Both the position numbers and the translations under genes were made by a program. The notes beneath the pieces were generated by a model, which was not told where the DNA came from, ran no database searches, and saw only the letters and a program-made list of their open reading frames with translations. From Polaribacter sp. (lineage in GTDB: Bacteria; Bacteroidota; Bacteroidia; Flavobacteriales; Flavobacteriaceae), in contig JAQXEU010000009.1 of the NCBI GenBank assembly GCA_029250685.1, positions 62,001 to 126,000 of the forward strand: DNA of 64,000 bases, written 5' to 3'. Below, piece after piece: positions 1-8,877 of this stretch (within the stretch, counting starts at the first letter, position 1; each line of letters opens with the position of its first letter).

Positions 1-342
1 TTACTCGAAGCATTAGCAAAATCCATCGGAGAAAAAACATATAAAATTAATTCAGAACAGCGAAAAAAACTCCATGTTGCTGCAGTTTTCGTAAATAACT
101 TCACAAATCATATGTATAAAATTGCGAATGATATTTGTGAGAAAAACAATGTTCCTTTTGAGATATTATATCCATTAATTGAAGAAACTGCAAAGAAGAT
201 ACAATCGATTTCTCCTATCGATGCTCAAACAGGACCAGCAAAAAGAAATGATGAACAGACGATAAAAAATCATTTAGAAAATTTAAATTTGCAGCAGCAA
301 GAAATATATAAATTGATTACCAAATCTATCCAAGAAAACTAA
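1..342 (+). CDS. DUF2520 / Rossmann-like oxidoreductase, C-terminal part (5' end off window)
   Basis: The frame is open from the first base to the TAA at 340-342, so 113 C-terminal residues are present and the N-terminal NAD(P)-binding Rossmann half lies outside the window. The ORF track's Met at 112 is internal. The stretch LHVAAVFVNNFTNHMYK and the later SPIDAQTGPAKRND are typical of the helical DUF2520 domain of F420/NADP-oxidoreductase-like proteins. The substrate is unknown for this family. The stop is two bases before the kdsC start, so the two genes are probably cotranscribed, a frequent flavobacterial arrangement. Confidence 0.8.
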   Translation, partial: LLEALAKSIGEKTYKINSEQRKKLHVAAVFVNNFTNHMYKIANDICEKNNVPFEILYPLIEETAKKIQSISPIDAQTGPAKRNDEQTIKNHLENLNLQQQEIYKLITKSIQEN

Positions 343-344
343 GT

Positions 345-872
345 ATGGAAAAAAGTTACAAAGAGTTTTTACCTCAAATATCTACATTAATCTTTGATGT
401 TGATGGCGTTTTAACAAACGGAATGGTTACTGTTTTTCCGAATGGTGAATTGGTTCGTCATATGAATATAAAAGATGGCTATGCCCTTAAAACCGCAGTT
501 GACGCTGGTTTAAACGTGTGTATTATTTCTGGTGGAAATAATGAAGGAGTTAGAACTCGTTTACAAGGTTTAGGTATTAAAGATATTTATTTAGGTGCTC
601 ATGACAAGATTAAACAGTACAACGAAATTATAGAGAAATACAATCTACAACACGAAAACGTGTTGTATATGGGTGATGATATTCCAGATTTCCCAGTGAT
701 GAAATTAGTTGGATTGGCATGTTGCCCGAATGATGCTGCTCCTGAAATACAACAGGTTTCTAAATATATTTCTTACAAAAAAGGTGGCGAAGGCTGTGCT
801 AGAGATGTTATTGAACAAGTATTAAGAGTTCAAGGAAAATGGAGTGGGAATTTTGATGCGAAGTATGATTAA
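345..872 (+). CDS. kdsC: 3-deoxy-D-manno-octulosonate 8-phosphate phosphatase (KdsC-type HAD)
   Basis: This 175-residue HAD-superfamily phosphatase is expected to dephosphorylate Kdo-8-phosphate in the cytoplasm for the LPS inner core. Visible motifs are DVDGVLT at residues 18-24 (nucleophile Asp18, acid/base Asp20), ISGGNNEGVR near 60-70 (HAD motif II region), K88/K90 and GDDIPD at 110-115 (Mg-binding acidic motif). Length and lack of a cap domain fit the tetrameric KdsC group. It starts two bases after the DUF2520 stop. The assignment of the exact substrate is by family; general C0-type HAD phosphatases look similar. Confidence 0.85.
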   Translation: MEKSYKEFLPQISTLIFDVDGVLTNGMVTVFPNGELVRHMNIKDGYALKTAVDAGLNVCIISGGNNEGVRTRLQGLGIKDIYLGAHDKIKQYNEIIEKYNLQHENVLYMGDDIPDFPVMKLVGLACCPNDAAPEIQQVSKYISYKKGGEGCARDVIEQVLRVQGKWSGNFDAKYD

Positions 873-954
873 ATAAAAAAGCGATATAATTTAAATGAAT
901 TGGAATCTCTTGCATAGGATATTGTTTAATTTTCAATCATTAAAAGTACTAAAT

Positions 955-1596
955 TTAATTTTTTTCCTCTAACATGGGTACAAAAGCAAAATCTCCTAAC
1001 TCATGTTTTTCAAATTCTTTAGCAGATTTCCGAATAAATAAAGTCATTATTTGTGTATGATCTCCAACAGGAATTAACAATTTTCCTCCTACTTTTAATT
1101 GACTCAATAAAGGTTTTGGAACAAAAGGTGCTCCAGCAGTAACAATAATTTTATCAAAAGGGGCTATTTCTGGTAATCCTTTATAGCCATCCCCAAAAAT
1201 CAATTTCTTAGCTCTGTAACCTAACTTTGGTAAGAATAAAGATGTTTTTTTAAATAGCTCATGTTGTCGTTCAATAGAATACACTTCTGCTCCCATTTCT
1301 AATAACACTGCTGTTTGATATCCAGAGCCTGTGCCAATCTCCAACACTTTATCATCCGTTTTTACCTCTAATGTTTGTGATTGAAAAGCAACAGTATATG
1401 GCTGAGAAATAGTTTGTTCAGCTGCAATTGGAAATGCTTTATCTTGATAGGCATGTGCTTCGAAACTAGAATCAATAAACAAATGACGTGGAATTTTACG
1501 CACAGCTTCTAATACTTTTTGATCCGTAATTCCTTTAGCCTCTAATACCGTAGCTAACTGTTTTCTAAGTCCTTGATGTTTGTGAGTATCTTTCAA
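955..1596 (-). CDS. pcm: protein-L-isoaspartate O-methyltransferase
   Basis: This 213-residue SAM-dependent methyltransferase repairs isoaspartyl residues in aged proteins. The SAM motif VLEIGTGSG sits at residues 84-92. IPRHLF at 35-40, the TISQPYTVA segment at 62-70 and the VTAGAP motif in the C-terminal third are PCMT hallmarks. The start is a TTG: no in-frame ATG exists between it and the upstream stop at 1618-1620, and the resulting MKDTHKHQGLRKQL end matches what I recall of flavobacterial homologues. It is a single gene, divergent from the Gfo/Idh/MocA gene, with a TACTTTTA -7-like box about 30 bases upstream. Confidence 0.93.
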   Translation of the reverse strand: MKDTHKHQGLRKQLATVLEAKGITDQKVLEAVRKIPRHLFIDSSFEAHAYQDKAFPIAAEQTISQPYTVAFQSQTLEVKTDDKVLEIGTGSGYQTAVLLEMGAEVYSIERQHELFKKTSLFLPKLGYRAKKLIFGDGYKGLPEIAPFDKIIVTAGAPFVPKPLLSQLKVGGKLLIPVGDHTQIMTLFIRKSAKEFEKHELGDFAFVPMLEEKN

Positions 1597-1660
1597 TTCT
1601 TGGTAAAGTTTGGAGTTCTAAAAGTAGTAATAAATCCAAAAAAAATAGCTATAAAAGTGT

Positions 1661-1668
1661 ATCTTTGT
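1661..1668 (+). promoter_or_regulatory. Bacteroidota -7 element for the 1790 gene
   Basis: TATCTTTG is an exact match to the TAnnTTTG box. It would place the transcript start near 1675, giving a leader of about 115 nt that contains the inverted-repeat element at 1703-1770. Confidence 0.5.
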
Positions 1669-1702
1669 TCTCGTTATTTTTCAATAATAAAAATTCGGAA
1701 TA

Positions 1703-1770
1703 ATTGCCTGTTCGAGTGCAGTCGAGAACTACTAGGCAATTGAATAATTAACCTCTCGACTGCGCTCGAG
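1703..1770. repeat. REP-like inverted-repeat element
   Basis: Two nested dyads are visible. TTCGAGTGCAGTCGAG (1711-1726) pairs with CTCGACTGCGCTCGAG (1755-1770), with one G:T-type mismatch. ATTGCCT (1703-1709) pairs with AGGCAAT (1734-1740). The element is markedly more GC-rich than its surroundings. CTGTTCGAGTG (1708-1718) recurs exactly at 43212-43222, and GCAGTCGAG recurs at 43344-43352, which suggests a dispersed intergenic repeat family. It lies in the predicted 5' leader of the downstream oxidoreductase gene. Confidence 0.65.
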
Positions 1771-1789
1771 GAGACAAAAATATATTTAT

Positions 1790-2755
1790 ATGCTAAAAGT
1801 AGGTGTTCTTGGCGCTGGTCATTTAGGGAAAATTCATCTCCGCTTATTACAACAATCAGATAAATACGTATTAGTAGGTTTTTACGATTCATTTACAGAA
1901 AATGCTAAAAAAGTTGCCAAAGAATTTGGGTATACGTTGTTTGATTCTGTAGAAAGTTTAATTGATGAAGTTGATGTTATTGATATTGTAACTCCAACAT
2001 TATCTCATTTTGATTGTGCAAAATTAGCCATCGAAAAGGGTTGTCATATTTTTATAGAGAAGCCAATTACTAAAACTGTTTTAGAAGCTGAAGCAATTAG
2101 AACATTAGCTAGTCAAAAACATATTCGTGGTCAAGTTGGTCACGTTGAACGTTTTAACCCAGCGTTTACAGCTGTTAAAGACATGATTGATTCTCCAATG
2201 TTTATTGAAACACATCGTTTGGCAGAATTTAATCCAAGAGGAACCGATGTCCCTGTTGTATTAGATTTAATGATTCATGATATTGATATTATTTTATCAG
2301 TTGTTAAATCACCTGTAAAAAACGTACACGCAAGTGGTGTTTCCGTAATTAGTGAAACTCCAGATATTGCAAATGCAAGAATTGAATTTGAAAATGGTTG
2401 CGTTGCCAATTTAACTGCGAGCAGAATTTCAATGAAGAATATGCGTAAATCTAGATTTTTTCAAAAAGACGCTTATATTTCTGTAGATTTTTTAGAGAAA
2501 ACTGCTGAAGTTGTGAAGATGAAAGATGTACCAGAAAACCCAGATGAGTTTGCTATGATTTTACAAAACGCAGAAGGCGTTAAAAAGCAAATCTATTTTG
2601 ACAATCCAGAAGTTGAACCAAATAATGCAATTTTAGATGAATTAGAATCATTTGCTGATGCGATTGAAAATGATACAACTCCAATTGTATCTTTATCTCA
2701 AGGAACAGAAGCATTAAGAATTGCACAACAAATAATTGATTGTTTCGATAATTAA
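1790..2755 (+). CDS. Gfo/Idh/MocA family oxidoreductase
   Basis: A 321-residue NAD(P)-dependent dehydrogenase. The N-terminal Rossmann domain carries GVLGAGHLGKIH (residues 5-16). The family EKP motif is at 90-92 (IEKPITKT), and its Lys contributes to catalysis in the family. The C-terminal alpha/beta substrate domain includes LDLMIHDIDI, where family members place the metal-independent catalytic His/Asp pair. The substrate (sugar, inositol, biliverdin-like) cannot be read from sequence. It is followed after 18 nt by 3-hydroxyacyl-CoA dehydrogenase and is probably the first gene of that three-gene operon. Confidence 0.85.
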   Translation: MLKVGVLGAGHLGKIHLRLLQQSDKYVLVGFYDSFTENAKKVAKEFGYTLFDSVESLIDEVDVIDIVTPTLSHFDCAKLAIEKGCHIFIEKPITKTVLEAEAIRTLASQKHIRGQVGHVERFNPAFTAVKDMIDSPMFIETHRLAEFNPRGTDVPVVLDLMIHDIDIILSVVKSPVKNVHASGVSVISETPDIANARIEFENGCVANLTASRISMKNMRKSRFFQKDAYISVDFLEKTAEVVKMKDVPENPDEFAMILQNAEGVKKQIYFDNPEVEPNNAILDELESFADAIENDTTPIVSLSQGTEALRIAQQIIDCFDN

Positions 2756-2773
2756 CAAAAAACACAAATACAC

Positions 2774-3664
2774 ATGAAAAATATCGCCGTAATCGGATCA
2801 GGAACCATGGGAAATGGAATTGCACATACTTTTGCTCAATTCGGATTTCAAGTTCAATTAATAGACATTTCACAAACTGCATTAAATAAAGGAATCGCAA
2901 CCATCACTAAGAATTTAGATAGAATGGTTGCTAAAGAAAAAATTTCTGAAGCTGATAAAAACACTACTTTAAAAAATATCACAACCTACACTTCTATCAA
3001 AGAAGGTGTGCAATATGCAAGTTTAGTTGTTGAGGCTGCTACTGAAAATGTAGATTTAAAACTAAATATTTTTAGAGAATTGGATGAAGTTTGTCCTGAA
3101 GATACCATTTTAGCAACAAATACTTCTTCGATTTCTATTACACAAATTGCTGCGGTTACTAAAAGACCTGGACAAGTAATAGGCATGCATTTTATGAACC
3201 CGGTTCCAATTATGAAATTAGTAGAAATAATTAGAGGTTATAATACTTCTGATGAAGTGATGCAATTTACAATTGATTTGACTAAAAAAATTAATAAAAT
3301 CCCAGTTGAAGTAAACGATTATCCAGGTTTTGTTGCTAACAGAATTTTAATGCCAATGATTAACGAATCAATAGAAACTTTATACAACGGCGTTGCAGGA
3401 GTTAAAGAAATTGATACCGTTATGATGTTGGGAATGGCACATCCAATGGGACCTTTACAATTGGCAGATTTTATTGGATTGGATGTTTGTTTATCAATCT
3501 TAGATGTTTTACACGACGGATTTAAAAACCCAAAATATGCGCCTTGCCCTTTATTAGTAAATATGGTAAGAGCTGGTAAATTAGGTGTTAAATCTGGTGA
3601 AGGTTTTTACGATTATTCTGAAAACAGAAGAGCTGAAAATGTAGCGAAGCAATTTGCAAAGTAA
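2774..3664 (+). CDS. 3-hydroxybutyryl-CoA (3-hydroxyacyl-CoA) dehydrogenase
   Basis: A 296-residue, single-unit 3-hydroxyacyl-CoA dehydrogenase of the Hbd/PaaH type, which interconverts acetoacetyl-CoA and 3-hydroxybutyryl-CoA with NAD(P). The dinucleotide motif GSGTMGNGIAH is at 8-18. The catalytic His139 lies in MHFMNPVP, with the partnering Glu in KLVEIIRG. NRILMPMINE and LGMAHPMGPLQLAD in the C-terminal dimerisation domain are diagnostic. Its length is typical of the stand-alone enzyme, without a fused hydratase. The stop overlaps the next start by one base (TAATG), implying translational coupling. Confidence 0.92.
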   Translation: MKNIAVIGSGTMGNGIAHTFAQFGFQVQLIDISQTALNKGIATITKNLDRMVAKEKISEADKNTTLKNITTYTSIKEGVQYASLVVEAATENVDLKLNIFRELDEVCPEDTILATNTSSISITQIAAVTKRPGQVIGMHFMNPVPIMKLVEIIRGYNTSDEVMQFTIDLTKKINKIPVEVNDYPGFVANRILMPMINESIETLYNGVAGVKEIDTVMMLGMAHPMGPLQLADFIGLDVCLSILDVLHDGFKNPKYAPCPLLVNMVRAGKLGVKSGEGFYDYSENRRAENVAKQFAK

Positions 3665-4308
3665 TGACAATTAAACTCTTATTAAAATTGATTTTTGTCT
3701 GTGTGATTGCTAAATCTTACGGACAAAAATCAAATAAGAGTTTTTTTACGCCAATCAAATACGGAATTCAGTTTTCGCAAGGAAATGAAAATAATTTCTT
3801 ATTTGATGATCTTGATTATTTCTACAGAACAAATACAATAAAAGGACAATTGTATTTTCCAATTACAAATTTCAAAACGATAGAAATTTATTTGGTTTTT
3901 CAGCCACAAATTCAGTTTGCTCAACATCAATTGTATAATGAGCAATTTGTACTTCCATCCGAAAATAACTATTTAGAAAAGAGAAAGCGCTTTACACTAT
4001 TAAAGAATCTTTCAATCACTGCAATTGAATTCAGTTTAGAAGCAAAAAAACAACTATTTAAAAGCTTTGGTTTCTTTTTACAAGTTGGTTTAGGGTTGAG
4101 TTATATTAGTACAGAAACAGAGCGTTTGGCTAAGGGTTTTACATTTATAGAAAACGGAACTTTAGGTTTTGATTTTCAAATGAGTTCTAAGTTTTCGATT
4201 CAGTTTTTTGGAGGAGTTGGACATGTTTCTAATCTTAATTTCCAAAACCCAAATAGCGGATATAACCTTTTTAATACTGGCTTTGGGTTTCAATACTCTA
4301 TAAAATAA
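3664..4308 (+). CDS. PagL-like (acyloxyacyl hydrolase family) outer-membrane beta-barrel
   Basis: A 214-residue protein with an N-terminal signal peptide (cleavage after about residue 20, SYG|QKS) and alternating amphipathic strands ending in an aromatic residue pair, as in small outer-membrane barrels. GHVSNLNFQNPNSGYN near residues 186-201 resembles the active-site strand of lipid A 3-O-deacylase PagL: His187 and Ser189 align with its catalytic His and Ser. The position of the third catalytic residue (Glu, 14 after the His) is Asn201. I infer a lipid-A-related or barrel role with uncertain activity. It overlaps the upstream dehydrogenase by one base. Confidence 0.6.
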   Translation: MTIKLLLKLIFVCVIAKSYGQKSNKSFFTPIKYGIQFSQGNENNFLFDDLDYFYRTNTIKGQLYFPITNFKTIEIYLVFQPQIQFAQHQLYNEQFVLPSENNYLEKRKRFTLLKNLSITAIEFSLEAKKQLFKSFGFFLQVGLGLSYISTETERLAKGFTFIENGTLGFDFQMSSKFSIQFFGGVGHVSNLNFQNPNSGYNLFNTGFGFQYSIK

Positions 4309-4342
4309 AAAGAGGAAATTTCTTTCGAAATTTCCTCTTTTT
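4307..4342. terminator. bidirectional intrinsic terminator
   Basis: A perfect 16-bp stem (AAAAAGAGGAAATTTC, loop TTTC, then its complement) gives an A-tract on one side and a T-tract on the other. It lies between the convergent PagL-like gene and the MacA-like gene, so it can terminate transcription in both directions. Confidence 0.85.
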
Positions 4343-4360
4343 ATACATTATGATTAAAGA

Positions 4361-5491
4361 TTAGTCATTTCTTCTTCCACCATTATCATTGTCATCATCT
4401 TTCTTAGAAGCTTTATTCCAAATTTTAATTTGGTCATCTTTGGTAACACCAGAAAGTACTTCCACATTTACACCATCAGAAGTTCCTAATTTTAAAGTTC
4501 GTTTTTCAAACTTCTCTCCTACTTTTACTTCGACATAAGGCTCTTCTGTTTTTCTATCAAAACGTAATAAACCTTCTTTAATAGACAATACATCTTTTCT
4601 TTCTTCTAAAACGATGTCTGCGTTTGCACTATAACCTGCTCTTATAAAATATTTGTTATCTAAAGTAACATCCGCTTTAATTTTAAATTGAACTGCTCCT
4701 CCTTCTTCTGTACCTTTTGGAGCTATAAAATTTAATATTGCAGGAAATTTTTTATCTTCTATTGCACCTAAAGAAACTTCTATTTTAGTTCCTACTATAA
4801 GTTTACTAACTTCAGATTCATCAACTTTACCTTCAAAGATCATTTTTGTCATGTCTGCGATACTTGCAATTGTAGTTCCAGCATTAAAGTCGTTTGTTTG
4901 TGTTACTTGATACCCTTTCTTTACTGGGATTTCAAGAATCATTCCTGAAGCCGTAGCTCTAATATTTGTATTCGTTGTTTTTCCCAATCCAGATGTAGAA
5001 CCCTTTTTAATGATTTCTAAATCAGATTCTGAATTTGATAAACTTAACTTTGCATTATTAAAGTTTAACTCTGTAGATTCAAACTCTTGACGAGAAATTA
5101 CTCCTTTATCAAAAAGACTTTTACTTCTATCGTAAGAAACTTTTGCATTATTATATGCTAGTTTAGCAGATTTTACTCTACCTGTAGCGCTGTTTAACGC
5201 AGAAATATTTGGCACAACTCTAACTGTTGCAATCAAATCTCCATTTTTAACAACGGCTCCTTCTTCAACAAATATTTCATTGATAATACCTGCAATTTGA
5301 GGTTTTATCTCTACTTCTTCCAACGGTACAACTTTACCAGTTGCCACTGTTTTTTTAACAATTGTAGTTGTGAAAGCTGTTTCAGTTTCAAATTCTATGA
5401 TATTTGTTTTGTTCTTTTTACCGAACCAAATAAGTGCCACAATAAAAAATATTGCTATAATTCCTAAAATAATTTTTGCTCTTTTACTCAT
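4361..5491 (-). CDS. MacA/HlyD-type periplasmic adaptor subunit
   Basis: This 376-residue membrane-fusion protein has one N-terminal membrane anchor (about residues 7-24), then a biotinyl-lipoyl-like half (VEIKPQIAGIINEIFVEEG), an alpha-helical hairpin (about 90-165), the second lipoyl half and a beta-barrel domain. It would link the inner-membrane ABC permease to an outer-membrane channel. The C-terminus is an unusual Asp/Asn-rich polar tail (KKDDDNDNGGRRND). It is the last gene of the minus-strand operon with two permeases and an ATPase, spaced 13 nt from the preceding permease. The substrate is unknown (macrolide-, peptide- or lipid-type export are family options). Confidence 0.88.
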   Translation of the reverse strand: MSKRAKIILGIIAIFFIVALIWFGKKNKTNIIEFETETAFTTTIVKKTVATGKVVPLEEVEIKPQIAGIINEIFVEEGAVVKNGDLIATVRVVPNISALNSATGRVKSAKLAYNNAKVSYDRSKSLFDKGVISRQEFESTELNFNNAKLSLSNSESDLEIIKKGSTSGLGKTTNTNIRATASGMILEIPVKKGYQVTQTNDFNAGTTIASIADMTKMIFEGKVDESEVSKLIVGTKIEVSLGAIEDKKFPAILNFIAPKGTEEGGAVQFKIKADVTLDNKYFIRAGYSANADIVLEERKDVLSIKEGLLRFDRKTEEPYVEVKVGEKFEKRTLKLGTSDGVNVEVLSGVTKDDQIKIWNKASKKDDDNDNGGRRND

Positions 5492-5504
5492 AATTGTTAC
5501 TTGT

Positions 5505-6749
5505 TTATTCTTCTCTTAATGCTTCTATTGGTTTAACTATTGTTGCCATATAGGCAGGTATCATTCCTATTAATGTTCCTAAGATTACTAATAATAAAAA
5601 GGCTAATAATATTATTGGAATATTAACTGTTGGGTTTATCAAAATTGCATCATCTCCACTTCCAACCATTTTATCTAACCCAAATAAGACTAATGCTCCA
5701 AAAACGATTCCTAACATTCCTGCAACGGTAGTTAAAAATATTGACTCTAATACAATTTGCCTTCTTATACTAATTGGAGTTGCTCCAAGAGCACGTCTAA
5801 TTCCAATTTCTTTTGTTCTTTCTTTTACTGTAATCAATAAAATATTACCAATTGCAAAAACTCCAGCAATTAATGTTGCAATACCAACAAACCATGTTAA
5901 AAATTGCATTCCAGTTAAAAACCCAGTTACCTTACCTATTTCTACACCAAGGTTTATACTACCAAATGCTCTTTTATCATCTGGGTGTACTTTATGTAAG
6001 TTCTTTAAAGTTAAAAGAATATCAACCTCCATTTGCTCAATATCTATTCCGTCATTAGCTGTAATCATCATCCAACCAATTCTATTTCCTCTATTATATA
6101 CTTTTTGAAATGTTGAAAATGGAATATATGCTGTATCTCCGTCAAAACTAATTCCATTAGATCGTTTATAAACACCAACTACTTTATAGTTTATACTATT
6201 GATTTTAACCAATTGACCTATTGGCATTTCGTTTTTCTCAAATAATTGCTTGTACATTTCTTCAGAAATCACACATACTTTTGCGTAAGATAAAATATCG
6301 TTTCCGTTTAAAAAACGACCATACATTAACTCTTTCTTCTGAATTTTGTCTAAAACCGGATAATCTCCACTAACTTGAAAATTACCAGTTTTAAAATCTT
6401 TAACAATTAAATTAGATGTTTGACTTCTTGGAGCTAATAATTTTATTTCGTTACTATATTCGCTTTTTAATACTTCAACATCCTTTGTGGTTAAACTAAA
6501 TCTACGATTCTTCTGAAACCCTTTAAATGGAATTTCTGTTGCACGTGGAAAAATAAAAACACTATTGGTTGCGAAATTTCCAAAAATTTTATTAAAATTA
6601 TTTTCTATTCCTCTTGCTGCACCTAATAATACTACTAACAAGAAGATTCCCCATAAAACACCAACAATAGTAATTGCTGTTCTCGTTTTATTTTTACGAA
6701 TACTTCCGTAAATTTCTTGCCATGTATCTGAATCAAATAAAAACTTCAT
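5505..6749 (-). CDS. MacB/FtsX-type ABC transporter permease (second copy)
   Basis: A 414-residue ABC permease with the MacB topology: one N-terminal TM (about 20-45), a large periplasmic MacB_PCD domain (about 50-270), then three C-terminal TMs forming the FtsX domain. The coupling-helix region VKERTKEIGIRRALGATP is the classical FtsX/MacB signature between TM2 and TM3. The start follows the previous permease's stop by one base. The two permeases are diverged paralogues (similar FtsX motif, different periplasmic domains), consistent with a heterodimer served by the ATPase in the same operon. Confidence 0.9.
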   Translation of the reverse strand: MKFLFDSDTWQEIYGSIRKNKTRTAITIVGVLWGIFLLVVLLGAARGIENNFNKIFGNFATNSVFIFPRATEIPFKGFQKNRRFSLTTKDVEVLKSEYSNEIKLLAPRSQTSNLIVKDFKTGNFQVSGDYPVLDKIQKKELMYGRFLNGNDILSYAKVCVISEEMYKQLFEKNEMPIGQLVKINSINYKVVGVYKRSNGISFDGDTAYIPFSTFQKVYNRGNRIGWMMITANDGIDIEQMEVDILLTLKNLHKVHPDDKRAFGSINLGVEIGKVTGFLTGMQFLTWFVGIATLIAGVFAIGNILLITVKERTKEIGIRRALGATPISIRRQIVLESIFLTTVAGMLGIVFGALVLFGLDKMVGSGDDAILINPTVNIPIILLAFLLLVILGTLIGMIPAYMATIVKPIEALREE

Positions 6750-6750
6750 G

Positions 6751-7980
6751 TTAATCTGCTCTTAATGCTACAATTGGTTTAATTCTCGCTGCTCTTTTTG
6801 CTGGAACATATGCTGCAATTAATCCTGAAAGGATTAAAGTAATTGTTGCTCCTATTACAATTCCTGGACTCACACTTGGGTCTTTAATAAAATAATCTTC
6901 AAGCCCATCATCTATGGCACTTAATATAAAAGTCCCTAATGATAACCCTAAATACCCTGCAATCGTTGTAATTAAAACAGATTCTTGCACAACAATCCCT
7001 ACAATAGATGAAGGTTGTGCTCCTAATGCTTTACGAATTCCAAATTCTTTAGTACGTTCTTTAATAACAAAAATCATAATATTACTGATTCCAATAATTC
7101 CTGCAATTAAGGTTCCCGATCCAATAAAAATGACAATAAAATATAATGCAATTACAAAAGAACCAACACCTTTGTTTGCTTCTGCCATATTCTGAATAGA
7201 TAAGGCACTTTGGTCATCTGGATGAATGTCTAATTTTTTTCTTAAATCACGTTCCATTTTATTTCCAAAAGCAATGGCTTCGTCCAAACTTAAATCCGGA
7301 TTATATCCAATAACAATTTGGCTAAGGTTGTCATTATTACCATAAATCATTTGAGCTGTAGAAACAGGCATAAAAGTCTTACGCTCTTCATTGTCTCCAC
7401 CTTCATCAGAAAAAACACCAATAACTTGATATGAGATTCCACTTACATTTATTCGTTTTCCAATTGCTGGTTTTTCTCCAAATAAATCTTCTTTCACCAA
7501 ACGGCCTATTACAATTACTTTGGCTCTTTCTTTTAAATCTCTATCATTTATATATCTACCTTCCTCAATAATTGTTTTTTCTAAAAATTGGTGATCTGGA
7601 TGTACTGCTTGTAAGGAATAATTATCTTGCTTAGTTTTGTATGAAATATTTACATTTCTGTTAACTCTAGCTGTTAAGTGTTGAATTTTAGAATCATACT
7701 CTTCTTTTACAAAATTGAAATCTTTATTCTTAAGTTGAATTCTTCTTCCTGTTTGTAATCCTTTAAAAGGTTTTGATGTTTTCCATACTCTAACAGACAT
7801 GATATTTGCTGCATCATCTGAAAACACATCTTTAAAAGTATTGCTTAAACCATTTACAACACCAAACAGTAATGTAAATAGTAAAATGGCAAAAGCAACT
7901 GTAAAACCAGACATTACTGAACGTAACTTGTTTTTACTTATGCTTTGAAAAATTTCTCTCCAACGATCTAAATCGAACAT
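6751..7980 (-). CDS. MacB/FtsX-type ABC transporter permease (first copy)
   Basis: A 409-residue paralogue of the downstream permease with the same order: N-terminal TM (about 20-45), periplasmic MacB_PCD domain, three C-terminal TMs. The signature VIKERTKEFGIRKALGAQP precedes TM3. The C-terminus APAKRAARIKPIVALRAD-like end is the usual cytoplasmic tail of MacB permeases. It is separated by only one base from both the ATPase gene upstream and the second permease downstream, so the four genes form one transcription unit. Confidence 0.9.
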   Translation of the reverse strand: MFDLDRWREIFQSISKNKLRSVMSGFTVAFAILLFTLLFGVVNGLSNTFKDVFSDDAANIMSVRVWKTSKPFKGLQTGRRIQLKNKDFNFVKEEYDSKIQHLTARVNRNVNISYKTKQDNYSLQAVHPDHQFLEKTIIEEGRYINDRDLKERAKVIVIGRLVKEDLFGEKPAIGKRINVSGISYQVIGVFSDEGGDNEERKTFMPVSTAQMIYGNNDNLSQIVIGYNPDLSLDEAIAFGNKMERDLRKKLDIHPDDQSALSIQNMAEANKGVGSFVIALYFIVIFIGSGTLIAGIIGISNIMIFVIKERTKEFGIRKALGAQPSSIVGIVVQESVLITTIAGYLGLSLGTFILSAIDDGLEDYFIKDPSVSPGIVIGATITLILSGLIAAYVPAKRAARIKPIVALRAD

Positions 7981-7981
7981 A

Positions 7982-8677
7982 TTAAACTGCTTTTGAGTTT
8001 ATGTTTGTTAATTCATCACTAATAATAACACCATCTTTTAAACGGACTATTCTTTTTGTTTGTTCAGCAACTTCTTCTTCGTGCGTAATAACAAAAACTG
8101 TCATTCCTTCATTATTAATATCTCTTAATAAATCCATTACGTTATCTGTAGTTGTAGAATCTAAAGCTCCTGTTGGCTCATCAGCTAAAACAACTTTTGG
8201 TTGCGTTACCAAAGCTCTTGCAATTGCAACACGTTGTTTTTGTCCACCAGAAAGTTCGTTTGGCAAATGATTTGCCCAATCTTTTAATTCAACTTTATCT
8301 AAATAATCCATTGCAATTTTCAAACGTTCTTTCCTTGCCATTCCTTTATAATACAAAGGCAATGCAACGTTTTCTAAAGCTGTTTTATAAGAAATTAAAT
8401 TAAACGATTGAAATACAAACCCTAAGAATTTGTTACGTAAAATTGCTGCTTTCTTTTCGTTTAAATTATCGATTAACTGACCATTTAAATAGTATTCTCC
8501 TTCATCGTGTTCATCTAATAAACCAACAATGTTTAATAATGTAGATTTACCAGAACCAGAAGACCCCATAATAGAAACAAATTCACCTTCTTTAATGTGT
8601 AAATCTATTCCTTTTAAAACATGCAAAGAATCTTTTCCAATTGGATAAGATTTGTGGAGTTTTTTAATTTCTATCAT
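7982..8677 (-). CDS. ABC transporter ATP-binding protein (MacB/LolD class)
   Basis: The 231-residue ATPase of the operon. All motifs are intact: Walker A GSSGSGKST (about 38-46), Q-loop FVFQSFNLI, signature LSGGQKQRVAIARAL, Walker B VVLADEPTGALD and H-loop VITHEEE. The EPTGALD form and the length are those of the MacB/LolD/FtsE group, which drive mechanotransmission rather than classical import. It is the first gene of the operon running 8677 to 4361. Confidence 0.93.
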   Translation of the reverse strand: MIEIKKLHKSYPIGKDSLHVLKGIDLHIKEGEFVSIMGSSGSGKSTLLNIVGLLDEHDEGEYYLNGQLIDNLNEKKAAILRNKFLGFVFQSFNLISYKTALENVALPLYYKGMARKERLKIAMDYLDKVELKDWANHLPNELSGGQKQRVAIARALVTQPKVVLADEPTGALDSTTTDNVMDLLRDINNEGMTVFVITHEEEVAEQTKRIVRLKDGVIISDELTNINSKAV

Positions 8678-8697
8678 CTTGAATGGTTAATTTTTTG

Positions 8698-8705
8698 CGA
8701 AAGTA
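8698..8705 (-). promoter_or_regulatory. -7 element of the ABC efflux operon
   Basis: On the minus strand this reads TACTTTCG, a close variant of TAnnTTTG and 20 bases from the ATPase start codon, implying a very short leader. Confidence 0.45.
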
Positions 8706-8877
8706 AATATTGTCCTTTTAATAGCTATTAATGTTATGTTAAAGATTAATATCAATAAATATTTATACCTCTTTTTAATTACTTCTGTGTATCTGACGTC
8801 TTAAAGCAATATTTGTTACAAGAAATTCAGAAAATTTATGGAAATTTGTGAAATAATTTTTTTAGCAATCATTTTTT

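Noticed and set aside
1674-1892. 72-aa minus-strand ORF near 1.7 kb
   Set aside because: Runs through the repeat element and the start of the oxidoreductase gene; no family resemblance.
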